From Bacteroidota bacterium (GTDB taxonomy: Bacteria; Bacteroidota; Bacteroidia; JAFLBG01), in NCBI GenBank assembly GCA_017303975.1, contig JAFLBG010000010.1, positions 1-64,000 of the forward strand: a stretch of 64,000 nt of DNA. Reading direction: 5' to 3'. Under the pieces are notes generated by a model, which worked only from the letters and a program-made list of their open reading frames with translations, was not told the DNA's origin and did not search any database. A program made the translations under genes and the position numbers. The number at the start of each line of letters is the position of its first letter. Position 1 is the first letter of the stretch. This document shows positions 25,797-36,343 of this stretch, piece by piece.

Positions 25797-26724
25797 ATCT
25801 TTTGTACTATTAGTCATTATGGCTATTCTACTGCTTTTTGCAGCTAGAGAAGCTATTTATATTGGCATTAGAAAAAACGAAATTGGAGAATTCGATAAGC
25901 TAAATACCATCTTTATAAAGAAAAACAATTTTGATGTTCTGTTAGTTGGCTCATCAAGAATGGAATCGCATGTGCACCCCGGAATTATCGATTCTGTTTG
26001 CCATACATCGAGCTATAATATTGGAATGGATGGTGGCTCTTTGCCTTTTGTTTACGGTGTTTTCAAATCGTATTTAGTTAATAGCGCTACCCCTAAAGTA
26101 GTAGTGTTTAATATTGATATGCACTCGTATAGTTTGAAAAAAATTGTAATTAATCGCTTTCCTCGCTACTTCCCTTATTTAAAAAACAAGGAACTACATA
26201 CTGTATGTAGTGCACTAGATGAACGCTTCCCCTATTTCAAGTACATTCCAATGTACAGTCTTCCTTATTTAAATGACACGTATCTTAATGCAAGCGTAAG
26301 AGGTTATTTTGGGAAGAAAAGCGAATTTGACAAGGCATTTTATAAAGGCTATGTTCCTATTCCACAACAATTACATCAGAACGTAGATACGGTTACCTAT
26401 AAAATATTTGCTTCGCCTACACAGCCTATTATCTTCGAATCCTTCGACTCTACCATAGCATTGTGCAATAAATTAAACACTAGGCTAGTGTTTGTTATTT
26501 CTCCCATGTATTACAAAGGTTCCGTGGTGGTAAGTAATTTGGCAACTCTAAAAAAAGAGTTTATGGCAAAAGCGGCAGAAAAAAACATCCGATTCATTGA
26601 TTATTCAACAGATACAATGTGTTTTAATCCTAGTTTTTTTGCAGACCCTTACCACCTAAATACAAAAGGCGCTTATGTTTTCTCGACAAAACTAGCCTCT
26701 GATTTAAAGCAATATTTAAAGTAA
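25765..26724 (+). CDS. SGNH-like partner of the MBOAT protein
   Basis: 319 aa with an N-terminal membrane anchor (residues ~8-27) and an extracytoplasmic SGNH-like domain: VLLVGSSRMESHVHP carries the candidate nucleophile Ser, YNIGMDGGS the Gly block, and ADPYHLNTKGA the C-terminal Asp-x2-His. Likely performs the final acyl transfer to the glycan supplied by the MBOAT protein, inferred from overlap and fold. Start at 25765 or 25771. Confidence 0.8.
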   Translation: MQMNLSIFNFKSFVLLVIMAILLLFAAREAIYIGIRKNEIGEFDKLNTIFIKKNNFDVLLVGSSRMESHVHPGIIDSVCHTSSYNIGMDGGSLPFVYGVFKSYLVNSATPKVVVFNIDMHSYSLKKIVINRFPRYFPYLKNKELHTVCSALDERFPYFKYIPMYSLPYLNDTYLNASVRGYFGKKSEFDKAFYKGYVPIPQQLHQNVDTVTYKIFASPTQPIIFESFDSTIALCNKLNTRLVFVISPMYYKGSVVVSNLATLKKEFMAKAAEKNIRFIDYSTDTMCFNPSFFADPYHLNTKGAYVFSTKLASDLKQYLK

Positions 26725-26774
26725 AAAAGCGTTTTAGTAATTGTTTTGCAATTACATAATCTATACTTATATTA

Positions 26775-27875
26775 ATGTCTATGAATTACATTCATTTGAA
26801 GAGATTTACATTTTCGCTTTTAGTATGCACATCGACTATTTTATTTGCACAAGCACCAAAATACAGTAATGAATTTTTATCTGTAGGGGTTGGCGCAAGA
26901 GCACTAGGCATGTCGAATGCAGTGGTAGCCTCTGTAAACGATGTAACATCGGGATATTGGAATCCGGCAGGACTTGTGCACATGAATAGCAACGTACAAG
27001 TGGGGTTAATGCACTCCGAATACTTTGCGGGAATTGCAAAATATGATTATGGCAGTTTTGCCTTTAAAATAGATAGTTCCAGCGCAATCGGATTTAGCCT
27101 AATTCGTTTTGGTGTAGATAATATTCCCAACACTACCGAACTTATTGATGCGCAAGGCAACATTAATTACGACAGAATAACAACATTCTCCTCTATTGAC
27201 TATGGGTTTCTTGTTTCTTATGCACGCAAACTAAAAATAGAAGGACTTAACCTAGGAGTAAATGCTAAAGTGGTAAGGCGCACAGTAGGTGATTTTGGTG
27301 GAGCTTGGGGATTTGGCGCAGATGCTGGAATACAATACAACAAAAACAAATGGTTATTCGGATTAATGGCAAGAGACATTACCACCACTTTTAACGCTTG
27401 GAGTTACACCCTATCCGACCAAACAAAAAACACATTTGCTTTAACAGGAAATGAAATACCGGAGAATAGCTTAGAAATTACCCTTCCAAAACTAATTTTA
27501 GGAGTGTCCAAAAAGTTTTCTTTTTTTACAAATCGCTTTTCTGTAGCTCCAGAAGCAAACTTGATGTTTACGTTTGATGGCAAACGAAACGTGGTAATAA
27601 AAAGTGATTTTACAAGTATAGACCCGACTCTTGGATTGGAGATGGATTATCAGAATTTGATATTTTTCAGAGCAGGAATTGGCAATATTCAACAAACTAC
27701 AGATGTAACCAATAAGTCCGTTACTACGTTTCAGCCTAATATAGGGGCAGGTGTAAAAATAAAAGGCGTTACGCTTGATTATGCACTTACAGATATTGGA
27801 GATAGGTCTATCGCTTTATATTCGAATGTGTTTTCGTTAAAAATAGATATTAATAAGCGTGTCAATAAAACATAA
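26775..27875 (+). CDS. porV: PorV-family outer-membrane protein of type IX secretion
   Basis: 366 aa. Signal peptide (cleavage near LFAQ), then the PorV/PorQ start KYSNEFLSVGVGARALGMSN with NDVTSGYWNPAGL, and alternating beta strands of a FadL-like barrel. PorV shuttles T9SS cargo from the translocon to the PorU sortase. It overlaps the PorU-like gene by 17 bases. It may be a paralog rather than the main PorV, given the unusual partner. Confidence 0.88.
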   Translation: MSMNYIHLKRFTFSLLVCTSTILFAQAPKYSNEFLSVGVGARALGMSNAVVASVNDVTSGYWNPAGLVHMNSNVQVGLMHSEYFAGIAKYDYGSFAFKIDSSSAIGFSLIRFGVDNIPNTTELIDAQGNINYDRITTFSSIDYGFLVSYARKLKIEGLNLGVNAKVVRRTVGDFGGAWGFGADAGIQYNKNKWLFGLMARDITTTFNAWSYTLSDQTKNTFALTGNEIPENSLEITLPKLILGVSKKFSFFTNRFSVAPEANLMFTFDGKRNVVIKSDFTSIDPTLGLEMDYQNLIFFRAGIGNIQQTTDVTNKSVTTFQPNIGAGVKIKGVTLDYALTDIGDRSIALYSNVFSLKIDINKRVNKT

Positions 27876-30800
27876 TTACTTTTTAAAAAACATAACCCTA
27901 TTTATTCTTTTTGCTGCAAACGCTGCATTATCGCAGCCTTATGGCAACGAGTGGATAAATTATTCGCAAAAATATTACAAAATAAAAGTTGTAAAAGATG
28001 GAGTTTACAAACTAGACTCTACCACCCTTGCAAAGTCTGGATTTCCTGTTGCGACAATCGACCCAAGAAACTTACAGCTCTTTGCAAGAGGCAAGGAACA
28101 ACCCATGCACATTGTAGGACAGAACGATGGTAAATTTAACACAAACGATTACCTACTTTTTTATGGTGTACGCAATGATGGTTATTTAGACTCCGCATTA
28201 TACTTGGGCGGAGCAGCGTCTCAACCAAACCCCTACTACAGTTTATATAATGATACGGCTATTTATTTTTTAACGTATAACTCATCACTAACCAATAAAA
28301 GATTTGCGCTAGAAAGCGACATTACTTTTTCTTCATACACTCCCATAAATTATGTTTGGAAAAAAGAGGTTAGTTATTTTAGTGCATTTTATTTGGATGG
28401 TGCTACCAATGTATTTAACAGCACGGACGCAGAATTCACAAATAGTGAGGGATGGTTTGACACAAGAATTGACTTAAATGTTACAAGGAGTTACAATCTT
28501 CCTACAAATAATATTTACACACTTGGGCCAAATGCATCAGTTAAAACACTAGTTGTTGGTTCGAGTAATTTTGGCGCACTAAACCCCGACCACCATGTAG
28601 AAATAACAGTTGGCGGGCAAATGCAGGATTCTACGTTTGAAGGTTATGTTCCTGTACCTTTCACATTTACTATTCCACCGGCAAATTTAACCACAGTACA
28701 AACAACTGCTATCGTAAAAAATGTTGATATTTGGGCTACTCCAAGTCTTTCTGTTACAGCATCGTTTGTTGTACCTTATTTTTCCATTAACTATCCACAC
28801 ACGTTAGATTTTGAAGGGAAATCTTTGTTTGATTTTCATGTAAAAGACAATCAAACGCAAAGCAAATCATACATACAGGCTACCAATATTCCTAACGGCA
28901 ATTACTGGCTATTTGACATCACAAACCAAAAAATTATTTCGTATTCTTTCAATGGTGCTACCTTACAAGCATTGATCCCTAATAGCAATAACGAAAAGCA
29001 TTGTTTGTTAATAGACCAAGGGAATTTTTTTAGTGTTGATACACTTCTCACTGTAAGTAACAACGGAACGTTTACCGATTTTACACAATTGGCAGTCGAT
29101 TCGGCTTATCTAATTGTAACACACAAAAGTTTACTTTCGGAAGCCAACAACTACAAGCAATACAGAAGTATGGATCCGAATGGAGGAAATTACAACGTAG
29201 TAGTTGCCGATGTAGATGAACTATACGACCAATTTGCTCATGGGATTGTAAAAAATCCATTGTCTATCCGAAGATTTTCGGAGTTTGCATACGACACATG
29301 GAATAGCCCGCCTAAGTACTTGTTTTTAATTGGGAAGTCAGCTTGGGTAAATTCAAATAGTAGTGGGCAAAATGCTAGAAAGTACGATGCCAATTATTAT
29401 GCAACATTGGTGCCAAGTATAAACAATCCTCCGTGTGATAATTTTTTCACAATGAAAATGAATGGTTCGGGATACAAAATGCTTATTCCAACCGGTAGAT
29501 ACGCTGCCCGAACGCCCAATGAAGTTGACATTTATTTAGACAAAGTTAAAGAACACGAAAGTGCTCAACCTGACGAATGGATGAAAAACATTTTGCACTT
29601 TGGCGGAGGAACCAATAGTGGTGAATTGCAGCAATTAAAAGGCTATTTAGATGGCTACAAAACTATTGCAGAGGATACAATGTTCGGAGGCATCGTAAAA
29701 ACATTTTCAAAAACAACATCTGCTCCTATTCAAATAGCCATTACAGATTCAATAAAAGGGTTGATAAATAACGGGGTTACGCTTATGACGTTTTTTGGGC
29801 ACGGTGGTGCGCAAAATTTTGACCAAAGCATAGATTTACCACAAAACTATAACAACAAAGGCAAGTACCCAATGCTGGTTGCAAACTCCTGTTATTCGGG
29901 CAATATACACATTGCCGTTACAGGACTTCCCTCCCTTGGCGAATCGTTTGTTATTCTTCAAGACAAAGGCACTATCGGTTTTTTAGGAACCATATCTCAA
30001 GGTATTTCAACCGGGTTAGATAATTTTACCAGTAGATTTTATACAAATTTTTCTAAAAACATGTATGGTCAAAGTATTGGCAATATTATCCAAAAAACCG
30101 TTGATTTTCTAGAGCCAATTTCCAACTTCGATCCTATCACAAAAGCAACGTGCATGGAAATGACACTACATTGCGACCCTGCTATAGTTTTAAACTCTTG
30201 GCCAAAACCGGATTATAAAATAAGCAACAGCAATGTATACTTCGACACTAAAACAAATCCTGACTCCATTAAAGTATATGCCATTGTAACAAATGTTGGC
30301 AGAGCCATTAGCGATTCTTTTTACGTAGAGTTTACCAGAAAAAAACCAAACGATTCTTTGGAAACAATATACGTGTATTCCCCATCTACCCTATTTAAAG
30401 ACACCCTATCTGCATCTTTTGCAATTGGTGCAAACGGATATGGTGTAAATAAATTTATAGTAAAAATAGACCCCATAAATATTATTGATGAATTAGTAGA
30501 AACAAATAATTCAACCAATCCGGAAATAGAATTACTGGTATCAGGACGCATTGCTGTTCCAATATATCCATATAATTATGCAGTAATACCAAATGATACT
30601 GTTACTCTAAAAGCATCGTCATTAGACCCGTTAGCCCTGTCCACCAAATATATATTTGAAATTGATACAACACTAAATTTTTCAAGCCCATTTAAACAAG
30701 TTGGTGTGCTTATTAGTACTGGTGGCGTGTTAGAATGGACTCCATCTATTACACTTAAAGATAGCTCTGTTTATTTTTGGCGTATATCTCCAGATTCAAT

Positions 30801-32955
30801 AGATAATACTGGCTTCCAATGGAGAACATCGTCTTTTCAATACATACAAGGCAAGCACGGTTGGGGACAAGCAAATTTCTCACAATACAACAACAACGAA
30901 TATGAATTTATTAAACAGATTCAACCAACAAAAGAGTTTGATTATTTCGGCAACTTTAGCACACTATTAATTAGAAATGCCGGATACTGGAACACCTCAC
31001 TATCAATTACTACCTTTATGATAAATGGGCTTGTAGCAGCACCTAGATCATGTTTGTTTGCAGGCACAGGCGGTGTTGCTGGAATTAATTTTGTAGTTAT
31101 TAATCCTAAATCAGGCAAGCCTTGGAATACCGGCCCGAATACAACAAACGGAAGAACCGGGAAGTACAAAAACTATGTTTTCCCGGGAGCTTGTGACAAT
31201 AGAAACACCTTTGATTACTGTACAAAATCAGGCCCAGTTGATTCTGCAGGAGCTGTAATAATAAGAGGCCCAAGCTATTGGAGACAAGCCATACGAGACT
31301 TTATAGACTCTATTCCTAATGGACATATTGTGTTGGCATATACAATCCCAGAGCTTGCCGGGGCTCGCCAAAATCACTACTTAAATTTAGACACTACGTT
31401 GTATAGCTCTTTTGAAAAATTTGGAGCAGGACTCGTAAGAACAGTAAACGACACAACACCTTATTTGATTTCGGGTGTAAAAGGTGCAGCTATAGGGAGT
31501 GCGACTGAAATAGTTGGAGCAATTGCAAATACTGCCTATACGCTAACAGACACTTTTTTGACTAACTGGAATGAAGGCTCTATTACTTCTACATTGATTG
31601 GACCGTCTAAAAACTGGAAATCATTGCATTGGAGAGAGAAATCTATTGAAGCAATAGATAAAGATAGTGTAATGTTAAACGTAATTGGCGTAACAGCAAG
31701 CGGAACAGAAAACAACTTAGCTAGCTTCCCTCCGGATTCGGCAGATGTATTTAACCTTGGAGCGTATGCTAATGCAGCTACATACCCATACTTAAAGCTA
31801 ATATCCTATATGAAAGATGATAGTTTTAGAACTCCTTCTCAATTAAAACGTTGGCAAGTATTGTACGACCCTTATCCGGAAGCCGCAATAAATCCAAAAA
31901 TAAACTATGCGCTACATGATAGTATGGTACAAGAAGGTGCAGACATAAGCCTCAGTTTAGGAATTGAAAATGTAAGCGAATTTAATTTTGTAGATAGTTT
32001 TGCAATAAAATATTGGGTAGAAGATAGAAATAGAGTAAAACATATACTCCCTGGAAAAGTTTTAAAGCCGCCTTTCAACGGATTGACTTCCTTTATTGAT
32101 ACCATAAAAACAAGTACATACAATTTTTCAGGTAACAATAATTTATGGGTAGAAATAAATCCGTTGGCAGATGTTAACTACCAAGAAGAACAATATCATT
32201 TTAACAATTTGATACGAGTTCCATTTAAAGTACAGGCAGATAAAATAAATCCTTTGCTAGATGTAACATTTGATGGATTACACATCATTAATGGAGATAT
32301 TATAAACCCAAGACCAACTATTATAGTGCAAGTAAAAGATGAGAATAAATTTTTAGCACTTAATGACACCAACGATTTTGCCCTTTTTCTAAAAAAACCT
32401 TCTTCATCAAATTTGCAAAAAATATACTTTGATAACGGGATGTCTTTTACTCCAGCATCCTTACCTAGCAATAGTTGTAAGATTACCTACAACCCAATTT
32501 TAACAGAAGATGGTATTTATGAATTGCTAGTACAAGCAAAAGACAGATCAAAAAACCAGTCCGGAAAAAATGATTACAAAATACAATTTGAAGTAATACA
32601 AAAATCAAGTATTACAGAGGTGATGAATTATCCTAATCCATTTTCTACCTCCACGCGATTTGTGTTTACATTAACCGGAAGTGAAGTGCCTACCGATTTT
32701 AGAATACAAATTATGACTATTACCGGCAAGGTTGTTCGAGAAATTTCGCAAGCCGAACTAGGACCAATTCGCATTGGTAAAAACATTACCCAATATGCAT
32801 GGAATGGCAAAGATGATTTTGGAGATCAATTAGCCAATGGAGTATACTTGTATAAAGTAATTACCCGCTTAAGCAACGAAAGTATTGAGAAGCGTGCCAC
32901 CGATGCTGACCAATACTTTACAAAAGGTTTTGGGAAAATGTATTTAATGAGGTAG
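27859..32955 (+). CDS. Very long PorU-like T9SS sortase (peptidase C25)
   Basis: 1698 aa from a GTG start inside the porV end; signal peptide cleaved near ALSQ. The gingipain-like C25 domain spans ~400-780, with catalytic His648 in TFFGHGGAQ and Cys678 in VANSCYSGN. After it come CARDB-like Ig domains (~790-910 and ~1350-1450), a FlgD-like Ig near the C-terminus (NYPNPFSTSTRFVF) and the ending KGFGKMYLMR. Canonical PorU is ~1150 aa, so this is an expanded variant. PorU cleaves CTDs and attaches cargo to A-LPS. Confidence 0.85.
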   Translation: MSIKHNYFLKNITLFILFAANAALSQPYGNEWINYSQKYYKIKVVKDGVYKLDSTTLAKSGFPVATIDPRNLQLFARGKEQPMHIVGQNDGKFNTNDYLLFYGVRNDGYLDSALYLGGAASQPNPYYSLYNDTAIYFLTYNSSLTNKRFALESDITFSSYTPINYVWKKEVSYFSAFYLDGATNVFNSTDAEFTNSEGWFDTRIDLNVTRSYNLPTNNIYTLGPNASVKTLVVGSSNFGALNPDHHVEITVGGQMQDSTFEGYVPVPFTFTIPPANLTTVQTTAIVKNVDIWATPSLSVTASFVVPYFSINYPHTLDFEGKSLFDFHVKDNQTQSKSYIQATNIPNGNYWLFDITNQKIISYSFNGATLQALIPNSNNEKHCLLIDQGNFFSVDTLLTVSNNGTFTDFTQLAVDSAYLIVTHKSLLSEANNYKQYRSMDPNGGNYNVVVADVDELYDQFAHGIVKNPLSIRRFSEFAYDTWNSPPKYLFLIGKSAWVNSNSSGQNARKYDANYYATLVPSINNPPCDNFFTMKMNGSGYKMLIPTGRYAARTPNEVDIYLDKVKEHESAQPDEWMKNILHFGGGTNSGELQQLKGYLDGYKTIAEDTMFGGIVKTFSKTTSAPIQIAITDSIKGLINNGVTLMTFFGHGGAQNFDQSIDLPQNYNNKGKYPMLVANSCYSGNIHIAVTGLPSLGESFVILQDKGTIGFLGTISQGISTGLDNFTSRFYTNFSKNMYGQSIGNIIQKTVDFLEPISNFDPITKATCMEMTLHCDPAIVLNSWPKPDYKISNSNVYFDTKTNPDSIKVYAIVTNVGRAISDSFYVEFTRKKPNDSLETIYVYSPSTLFKDTLSASFAIGANGYGVNKFIVKIDPINIIDELVETNNSTNPEIELLVSGRIAVPIYPYNYAVIPNDTVTLKASSLDPLALSTKYIFEIDTTLNFSSPFKQVGVLISTGGVLEWTPSITLKDSSVYFWRISPDSIDNTGFQWRTSSFQYIQGKHGWGQANFSQYNNNEYEFIKQIQPTKEFDYFGNFSTLLIRNAGYWNTSLSITTFMINGLVAAPRSCLFAGTGGVAGINFVVINPKSGKPWNTGPNTTNGRTGKYKNYVFPGACDNRNTFDYCTKSGPVDSAGAVIIRGPSYWRQAIRDFIDSIPNGHIVLAYTIPELAGARQNHYLNLDTTLYSSFEKFGAGLVRTVNDTTPYLISGVKGAAIGSATEIVGAIANTAYTLTDTFLTNWNEGSITSTLIGPSKNWKSLHWREKSIEAIDKDSVMLNVIGVTASGTENNLASFPPDSADVFNLGAYANAATYPYLKLISYMKDDSFRTPSQLKRWQVLYDPYPEAAINPKINYALHDSMVQEGADISLSLGIENVSEFNFVDSFAIKYWVEDRNRVKHILPGKVLKPPFNGLTSFIDTIKTSTYNFSGNNNLWVEINPLADVNYQEEQYHFNNLIRVPFKVQADKINPLLDVTFDGLHIINGDIINPRPTIIVQVKDENKFLALNDTNDFALFLKKPSSSNLQKIYFDNGMSFTPASLPSNSCKITYNPILTEDGIYELLVQAKDRSKNQSGKNDYKIQFEVIQKSSITEVMNYPNPFSTSTRFVFTLTGSEVPTDFRIQIMTITGKVVREISQAELGPIRIGKNITQYAWNGKDDFGDQLANGVYLYKVITRLSNESIEKRATDADQYFTKGFGKMYLMR

Positions 32956-32959
32956 TTTG

Positions 32960-33253
32960 TTATTTTTTCTCTAATACTTTTGGCACTTTAAAATAATCAG
33001 AATCTTTTTTAGGAGCATTCTTCAGAGCATCATCTTGAGTAATTTCTTGTTTTATCTCATCCTCACGCAAAACATTTACATCCTCATTGATATATATTAA
33101 TGGCTCTACATTTGTAGTATCTACTTGATTTAGTTTTTCTACAAATGCTATCATCTTAGTTAAATCCGTTTTCATTTGTTGTTTTGAAGAATCGTTAAAC
33201 TCTAACTTGGCAAGCTCTGCAATTCTATCAATTAAATCATTCGTTATTTCCAT
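32960..33253 (-). CDS. gatC: Asp-tRNA(Asn)/Glu-tRNA(Gln) amidotransferase subunit C
   Basis: 97 aa from MEITNDL at 33253 (the longer frame from 33274 adds seven unlikely residues). IDRIAELAKLEFND, MIAFVEKLNQVDTTNVEPL and a C-terminal DYFKVPKVLEKK are typical. Stabilises the GatAB transamidosome. The start overlaps the 3' end of plsC by 17 bases. Confidence 0.92.
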   Translation of the reverse strand: MEITNDLIDRIAELAKLEFNDSSKQQMKTDLTKMIAFVEKLNQVDTTNVEPLIYINEDVNVLREDEIKQEITQDDALKNAPKKDSDYFKVPKVLEKK

Positions 33254-33989
33254 GTTGTTGTAAATCGGTTGCAAAAATTGTGTGTACCTTATTCAGCAAA
33301 GGTAATAAATCTTCCTCTGTTAATCCTTTTGTATCAATTGGCTTGTGAATAATTGCCTTTGTAAACCCAGGTCCACCTTTGGCTTTAAAAAAGCCTCCAC
33401 TTTGCATGCGTTTCCAATTGTCTATAAATGTTATTGGAATAATCGGAATCTGTTTTTGTATAGCAAGCCTAAAAGCTCCCTTTTTTAAGGGCAGAAGCTT
33501 ACCTTCTCGGTTGAATGTGCCTTCCGGATAAAGAAACATACTATTGCCTTTATCAACCTGTTCTGCTGACTGCAACAATGCCTTGTGCGACTCGTGTTTA
33601 TTTTTTCTATCAACCAAAATATTCATTCTCTTGAAAAATATATTAAACAACGGAATCTTCTGAAGCTCCTTTTTTCCCATGTACGAAAAATATTTTGGCA
33701 CCACAACATAACTAATTACAATATCGATATAGGAAGTGTGGTTAGCACAATACACCACCGGACCATTTATTGTATTCCAATCTAAATACACTTTTTTTTT
33801 TATAAAAATACCATTGGACAGTAGTATAAATTTAGCCCACATCCGTTTCAAAGAAAAAGCATAGCCAAACCACTTTTCGTTAGAAAGCAACACAAAGAAA
33901 ACTGGATATAATAGAATAAGTCCTATTACGAATGTAAGGACGAAATACGCCTTCCAAATTGCACGGGGTAATATCAACAGGTATCTCAC
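33237..33989 (-). CDS. plsC: 1-acyl-sn-glycerol-3-phosphate acyltransferase
   Basis: 250 aa with an N-terminal membrane helix. Acyltransferase block I NHTSYID (HX4D), block III LYPEGTFNREGKLLPLKKGA and block IV IPIIPITFID are present. Makes phosphatidic acid, the CdsA substrate. Translationally coupled to gatC by overlap. Confidence 0.92.
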   Translation of the reverse strand: MRYLLILPRAIWKAYFVLTFVIGLILLYPVFFVLLSNEKWFGYAFSLKRMWAKFILLSNGIFIKKKVYLDWNTINGPVVYCANHTSYIDIVISYVVVPKYFSYMGKKELQKIPLFNIFFKRMNILVDRKNKHESHKALLQSAEQVDKGNSMFLYPEGTFNREGKLLPLKKGAFRLAIQKQIPIIPITFIDNWKRMQSGGFFKAKGGPGFTKAIIHKPIDTKGLTEEDLLPLLNKVHTIFATDLQQHGNNE

Positions 33990-34086
33990 TACCTACAAAA
34001 ATACAGAAAACCTTTTATTATACGGTTATTTAAAACTGATGAAATTCGGATACCTCTTTAATCATTATATTTACAAAAATTTTAGT

Positions 34087-35058
34087 ATGGCTCGTATATT
34101 AACAGGAGTGCAAAGCACAGGAATTCCGCATTTAGGCAATGTTTTAGGCGCAATACAACCGGCTATTGAGTTGTCTAAAAATCCGGCAAACGAATCGCTT
34201 TTTTTTATTGCTGATTTACATACACTTACCAGCGTTAAAAATGCAGAAATCATAAAAAACAACACGTATTCTGTTGCCGCAACTTGGTTAGCATTTGGAT
34301 TCGACATTAAGAAAAATTTATTTTATCGCCAATCGGATGTTACCGAAGTATGCGAATTAATGTGGCATTTAAGCTGTTTTACGCCCTATCCCATGTTGGC
34401 AAATGCGCACTCATTTAAGGATAAATCGAATAGACTGGCCGATGTAAATGCCGGACTATTTACCTATCCAGTTTTAATGGCAAGCGATATTCTTTTATAC
34501 GATGCCGACTTTGTACCCGTTGGCAAAGACCAGTTGCAGCATCTTGAAATGACGCGCGATATAGCTAAATCATTCAATCATCAATATGGAGAAACTTTGA
34601 TATTGCCTGAAGCCTTGATAGATGAACGAGTGATGATTGTACCTGGAATAGATGGTCAAAAAATGAGTAAATCGTACAACAACTACATCAATATTTTTTT
34701 GCCGGAAAAAGAGCTCAAAAAAGTAGTACTATCTGTGGTAACAGACAGCAAAGGACTTGAAGAGCCTAAAGATCCTGAAACGTGCAACGTATTTGCGTTG
34801 TATAAACTTATTGCAAGTGTTGATGATATTGCAAAAATGCGTGACAATTATCTGCGTGGTGGTTATGGTTACGGACATGCCAAAACAGCCCTTTATGAAC
34901 TACTACTCGAGCGCTTTAAACACGAGCGTAGCGAGTACAATAGATATATGAATGATTTGCACGAATTAGACAATCAACTAAAAATTGGTGCAACCAAAGC
35001 GAAAGCAATTGCAAATCAGGTATTGCAAAGAGTAAGAGGGAAGATTGGTTATTTATAA
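34087..35058 (+). CDS. trpS: Tryptophanyl-tRNA synthetase
   Basis: 323 aa from MARILTGVQSTGIPHLGN at 34087, where the HIGH-like motif (PHLGN) falls at the usual distance; the ATG at 34039 is 16 codons too far upstream. KMSKS occurs in DGQKMSKSYNN; VGKDQLQHLEMTRDIA is the family signature. Class I enzyme charging tRNA-Trp. Confidence 0.95.
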   Translation: MARILTGVQSTGIPHLGNVLGAIQPAIELSKNPANESLFFIADLHTLTSVKNAEIIKNNTYSVAATWLAFGFDIKKNLFYRQSDVTEVCELMWHLSCFTPYPMLANAHSFKDKSNRLADVNAGLFTYPVLMASDILLYDADFVPVGKDQLQHLEMTRDIAKSFNHQYGETLILPEALIDERVMIVPGIDGQKMSKSYNNYINIFLPEKELKKVVLSVVTDSKGLEEPKDPETCNVFALYKLIASVDDIAKMRDNYLRGGYGYGHAKTALYELLLERFKHERSEYNRYMNDLHELDNQLKIGATKAKAIANQVLQRVRGKIGYL

Positions 35059-35067
35059 AAACAAAGA

Positions 35068-35676
35068 TTACATCAACATATAGTCTTCTCTGCTTTTTTC
35101 AATTACTTGCAAAGCCTCTTCTTTAGCATACACAGCATCAATTACACAAGTTGGAGTAGTTTCTCCGGGAATATTTTTATACGTTAAAAAGTAATGCTTT
35201 AGTCTATTAATAATTGATTCAGGGCAATCGGAAAGTGTTTCAAAATTGCCATACACATCATCTCCGTATAGCACTGCAATAATTTTATCATCGGCCTCCC
35301 CTTTATCTATCAACCGAAAACCTCCTATTGGTTTTGCCTTCAGTATTATATCGCCATGAGAAATAATGCGTTCCGTTAAAACACAAATATCTAACGGGTC
35401 TTTATCTCCGGATTCTATAATCCTTTTACTTCTTTCGGAAGCATATTTTGCTACGTTAGCGCCACAATAGGTTTGAGGAATAAAACCATATAGTGAAGGA
35501 ATAACATTAGAAAATTTTTGAGGTCTATCTACTTTTAAATACCCACTTTCTTTATCAATTTCGTATTTAACTGTGTCGGATGGAACTATCTCGATAAAGG
35601 CAGTAACAATTGCCGGAGCATTTTCTCCTATAGAGATTCCGTGCCAAGGATGTGATTTATGTTTATGCTTATTCAT
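35068..35676 (-). CDS. ppa: Inorganic pyrophosphatase (family I)
   Basis: 202 aa. The signature Asp cluster DKDPLDICVL (DxDPxD) and the upstream KYEIDKESGYLKVDR are present. Hydrolyses PPi from biosynthesis. The C-terminal half (EADDKIIAVLYGDD, LKHYFLTYKNIPG) fits the soluble family. It starts 8 bases inside the stop region of the NUDIX gene, so the two overlap slightly and are likely cotranscribed. Confidence 0.93.
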   Translation of the reverse strand: MNKHKHKSHPWHGISIGENAPAIVTAFIEIVPSDTVKYEIDKESGYLKVDRPQKFSNVIPSLYGFIPQTYCGANVAKYASERSKRIIESGDKDPLDICVLTERIISHGDIILKAKPIGGFRLIDKGEADDKIIAVLYGDDVYGNFETLSDCPESIINRLKHYFLTYKNIPGETTPTCVIDAVYAKEEALQVIEKSREDYMLM

Positions 35677-36295
35677 TTTTCTTTTTATTAACGTATGCGT
35701 TCATTACCTCGCCAATAGACAAAAAGGATTTGGAGATTACATCCTCCAATTGTTTTTTCTCGACCCATTTTACTTCCGAAATCCCCTCTTCTAATTGAGG
35801 CTTACCTGCATTTACACCTTTATACTCCATCGTAAACCAATACGTTTTTTTTATAGCCTTTGTCTTCCCAATAAAATAAATATGGTGTGTAGTAACCAAC
35901 GCTGAGCGTATTACAACGGGAGCAATTCCACACTCCTCTTCTACCTCTCTAGCAGCGGCCGTTTCAACATCTTCTCCTTTTTCAATTTTACCTTTGGGCA
36001 AATCCCATTTACCGTTTCTAAAAATAAATAGAAGTTTGCCTTCCTTATTTTTCACAACACCCCCCGCAGCCTCTACAACCTTAAATAGCGAGCAAAAATC
36101 AGCATATAACTTATTTACATCCGATGCACTTACATACAAACTAGTTACTTCTTTGTTGAACAGCACCATGTCTATCAATATTTTTAATGCTGACTTAGAA
36201 TCATAACAAACATACATACTTCCATCTTCTAAATGAAGATTGGCAGCTTTACCTACCAAGTAAATACATTTAGTATGAAAGTAAATTTTAAACAT
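35669..36295 (-). CDS. NUDIX hydrolase
   Basis: 208 aa. The Nudix box GKIEKGEDVETAAAREVEEE followed by CGI fits GX5EX7REUXEEXGU, in a domain spanning ~70-205 (WDLPKGK, ISEVKWVEKKQLED). An N-terminal ~65-residue region is separate and specific to Bacteroidota. Substrate is not predictable. Divergent from pyrE by 48 bases (counted to its ATG). Confidence 0.9.
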   Translation of the reverse strand: MFKIYFHTKCIYLVGKAANLHLEDGSMYVCYDSKSALKILIDMVLFNKEVTSLYVSASDVNKLYADFCSLFKVVEAAGGVVKNKEGKLLFIFRNGKWDLPKGKIEKGEDVETAAAREVEEECGIAPVVIRSALVTTHHIYFIGKTKAIKKTYWFTMEYKGVNAGKPQLEEGISEVKWVEKKQLEDVISKSFLSIGEVMNAYVNKKKNE

Positions 36296-36343
36296 TAAAA
36301 ATATGTTTTGGTAAAAGTACTATTTTATTTAGGTTTGTGTTCT

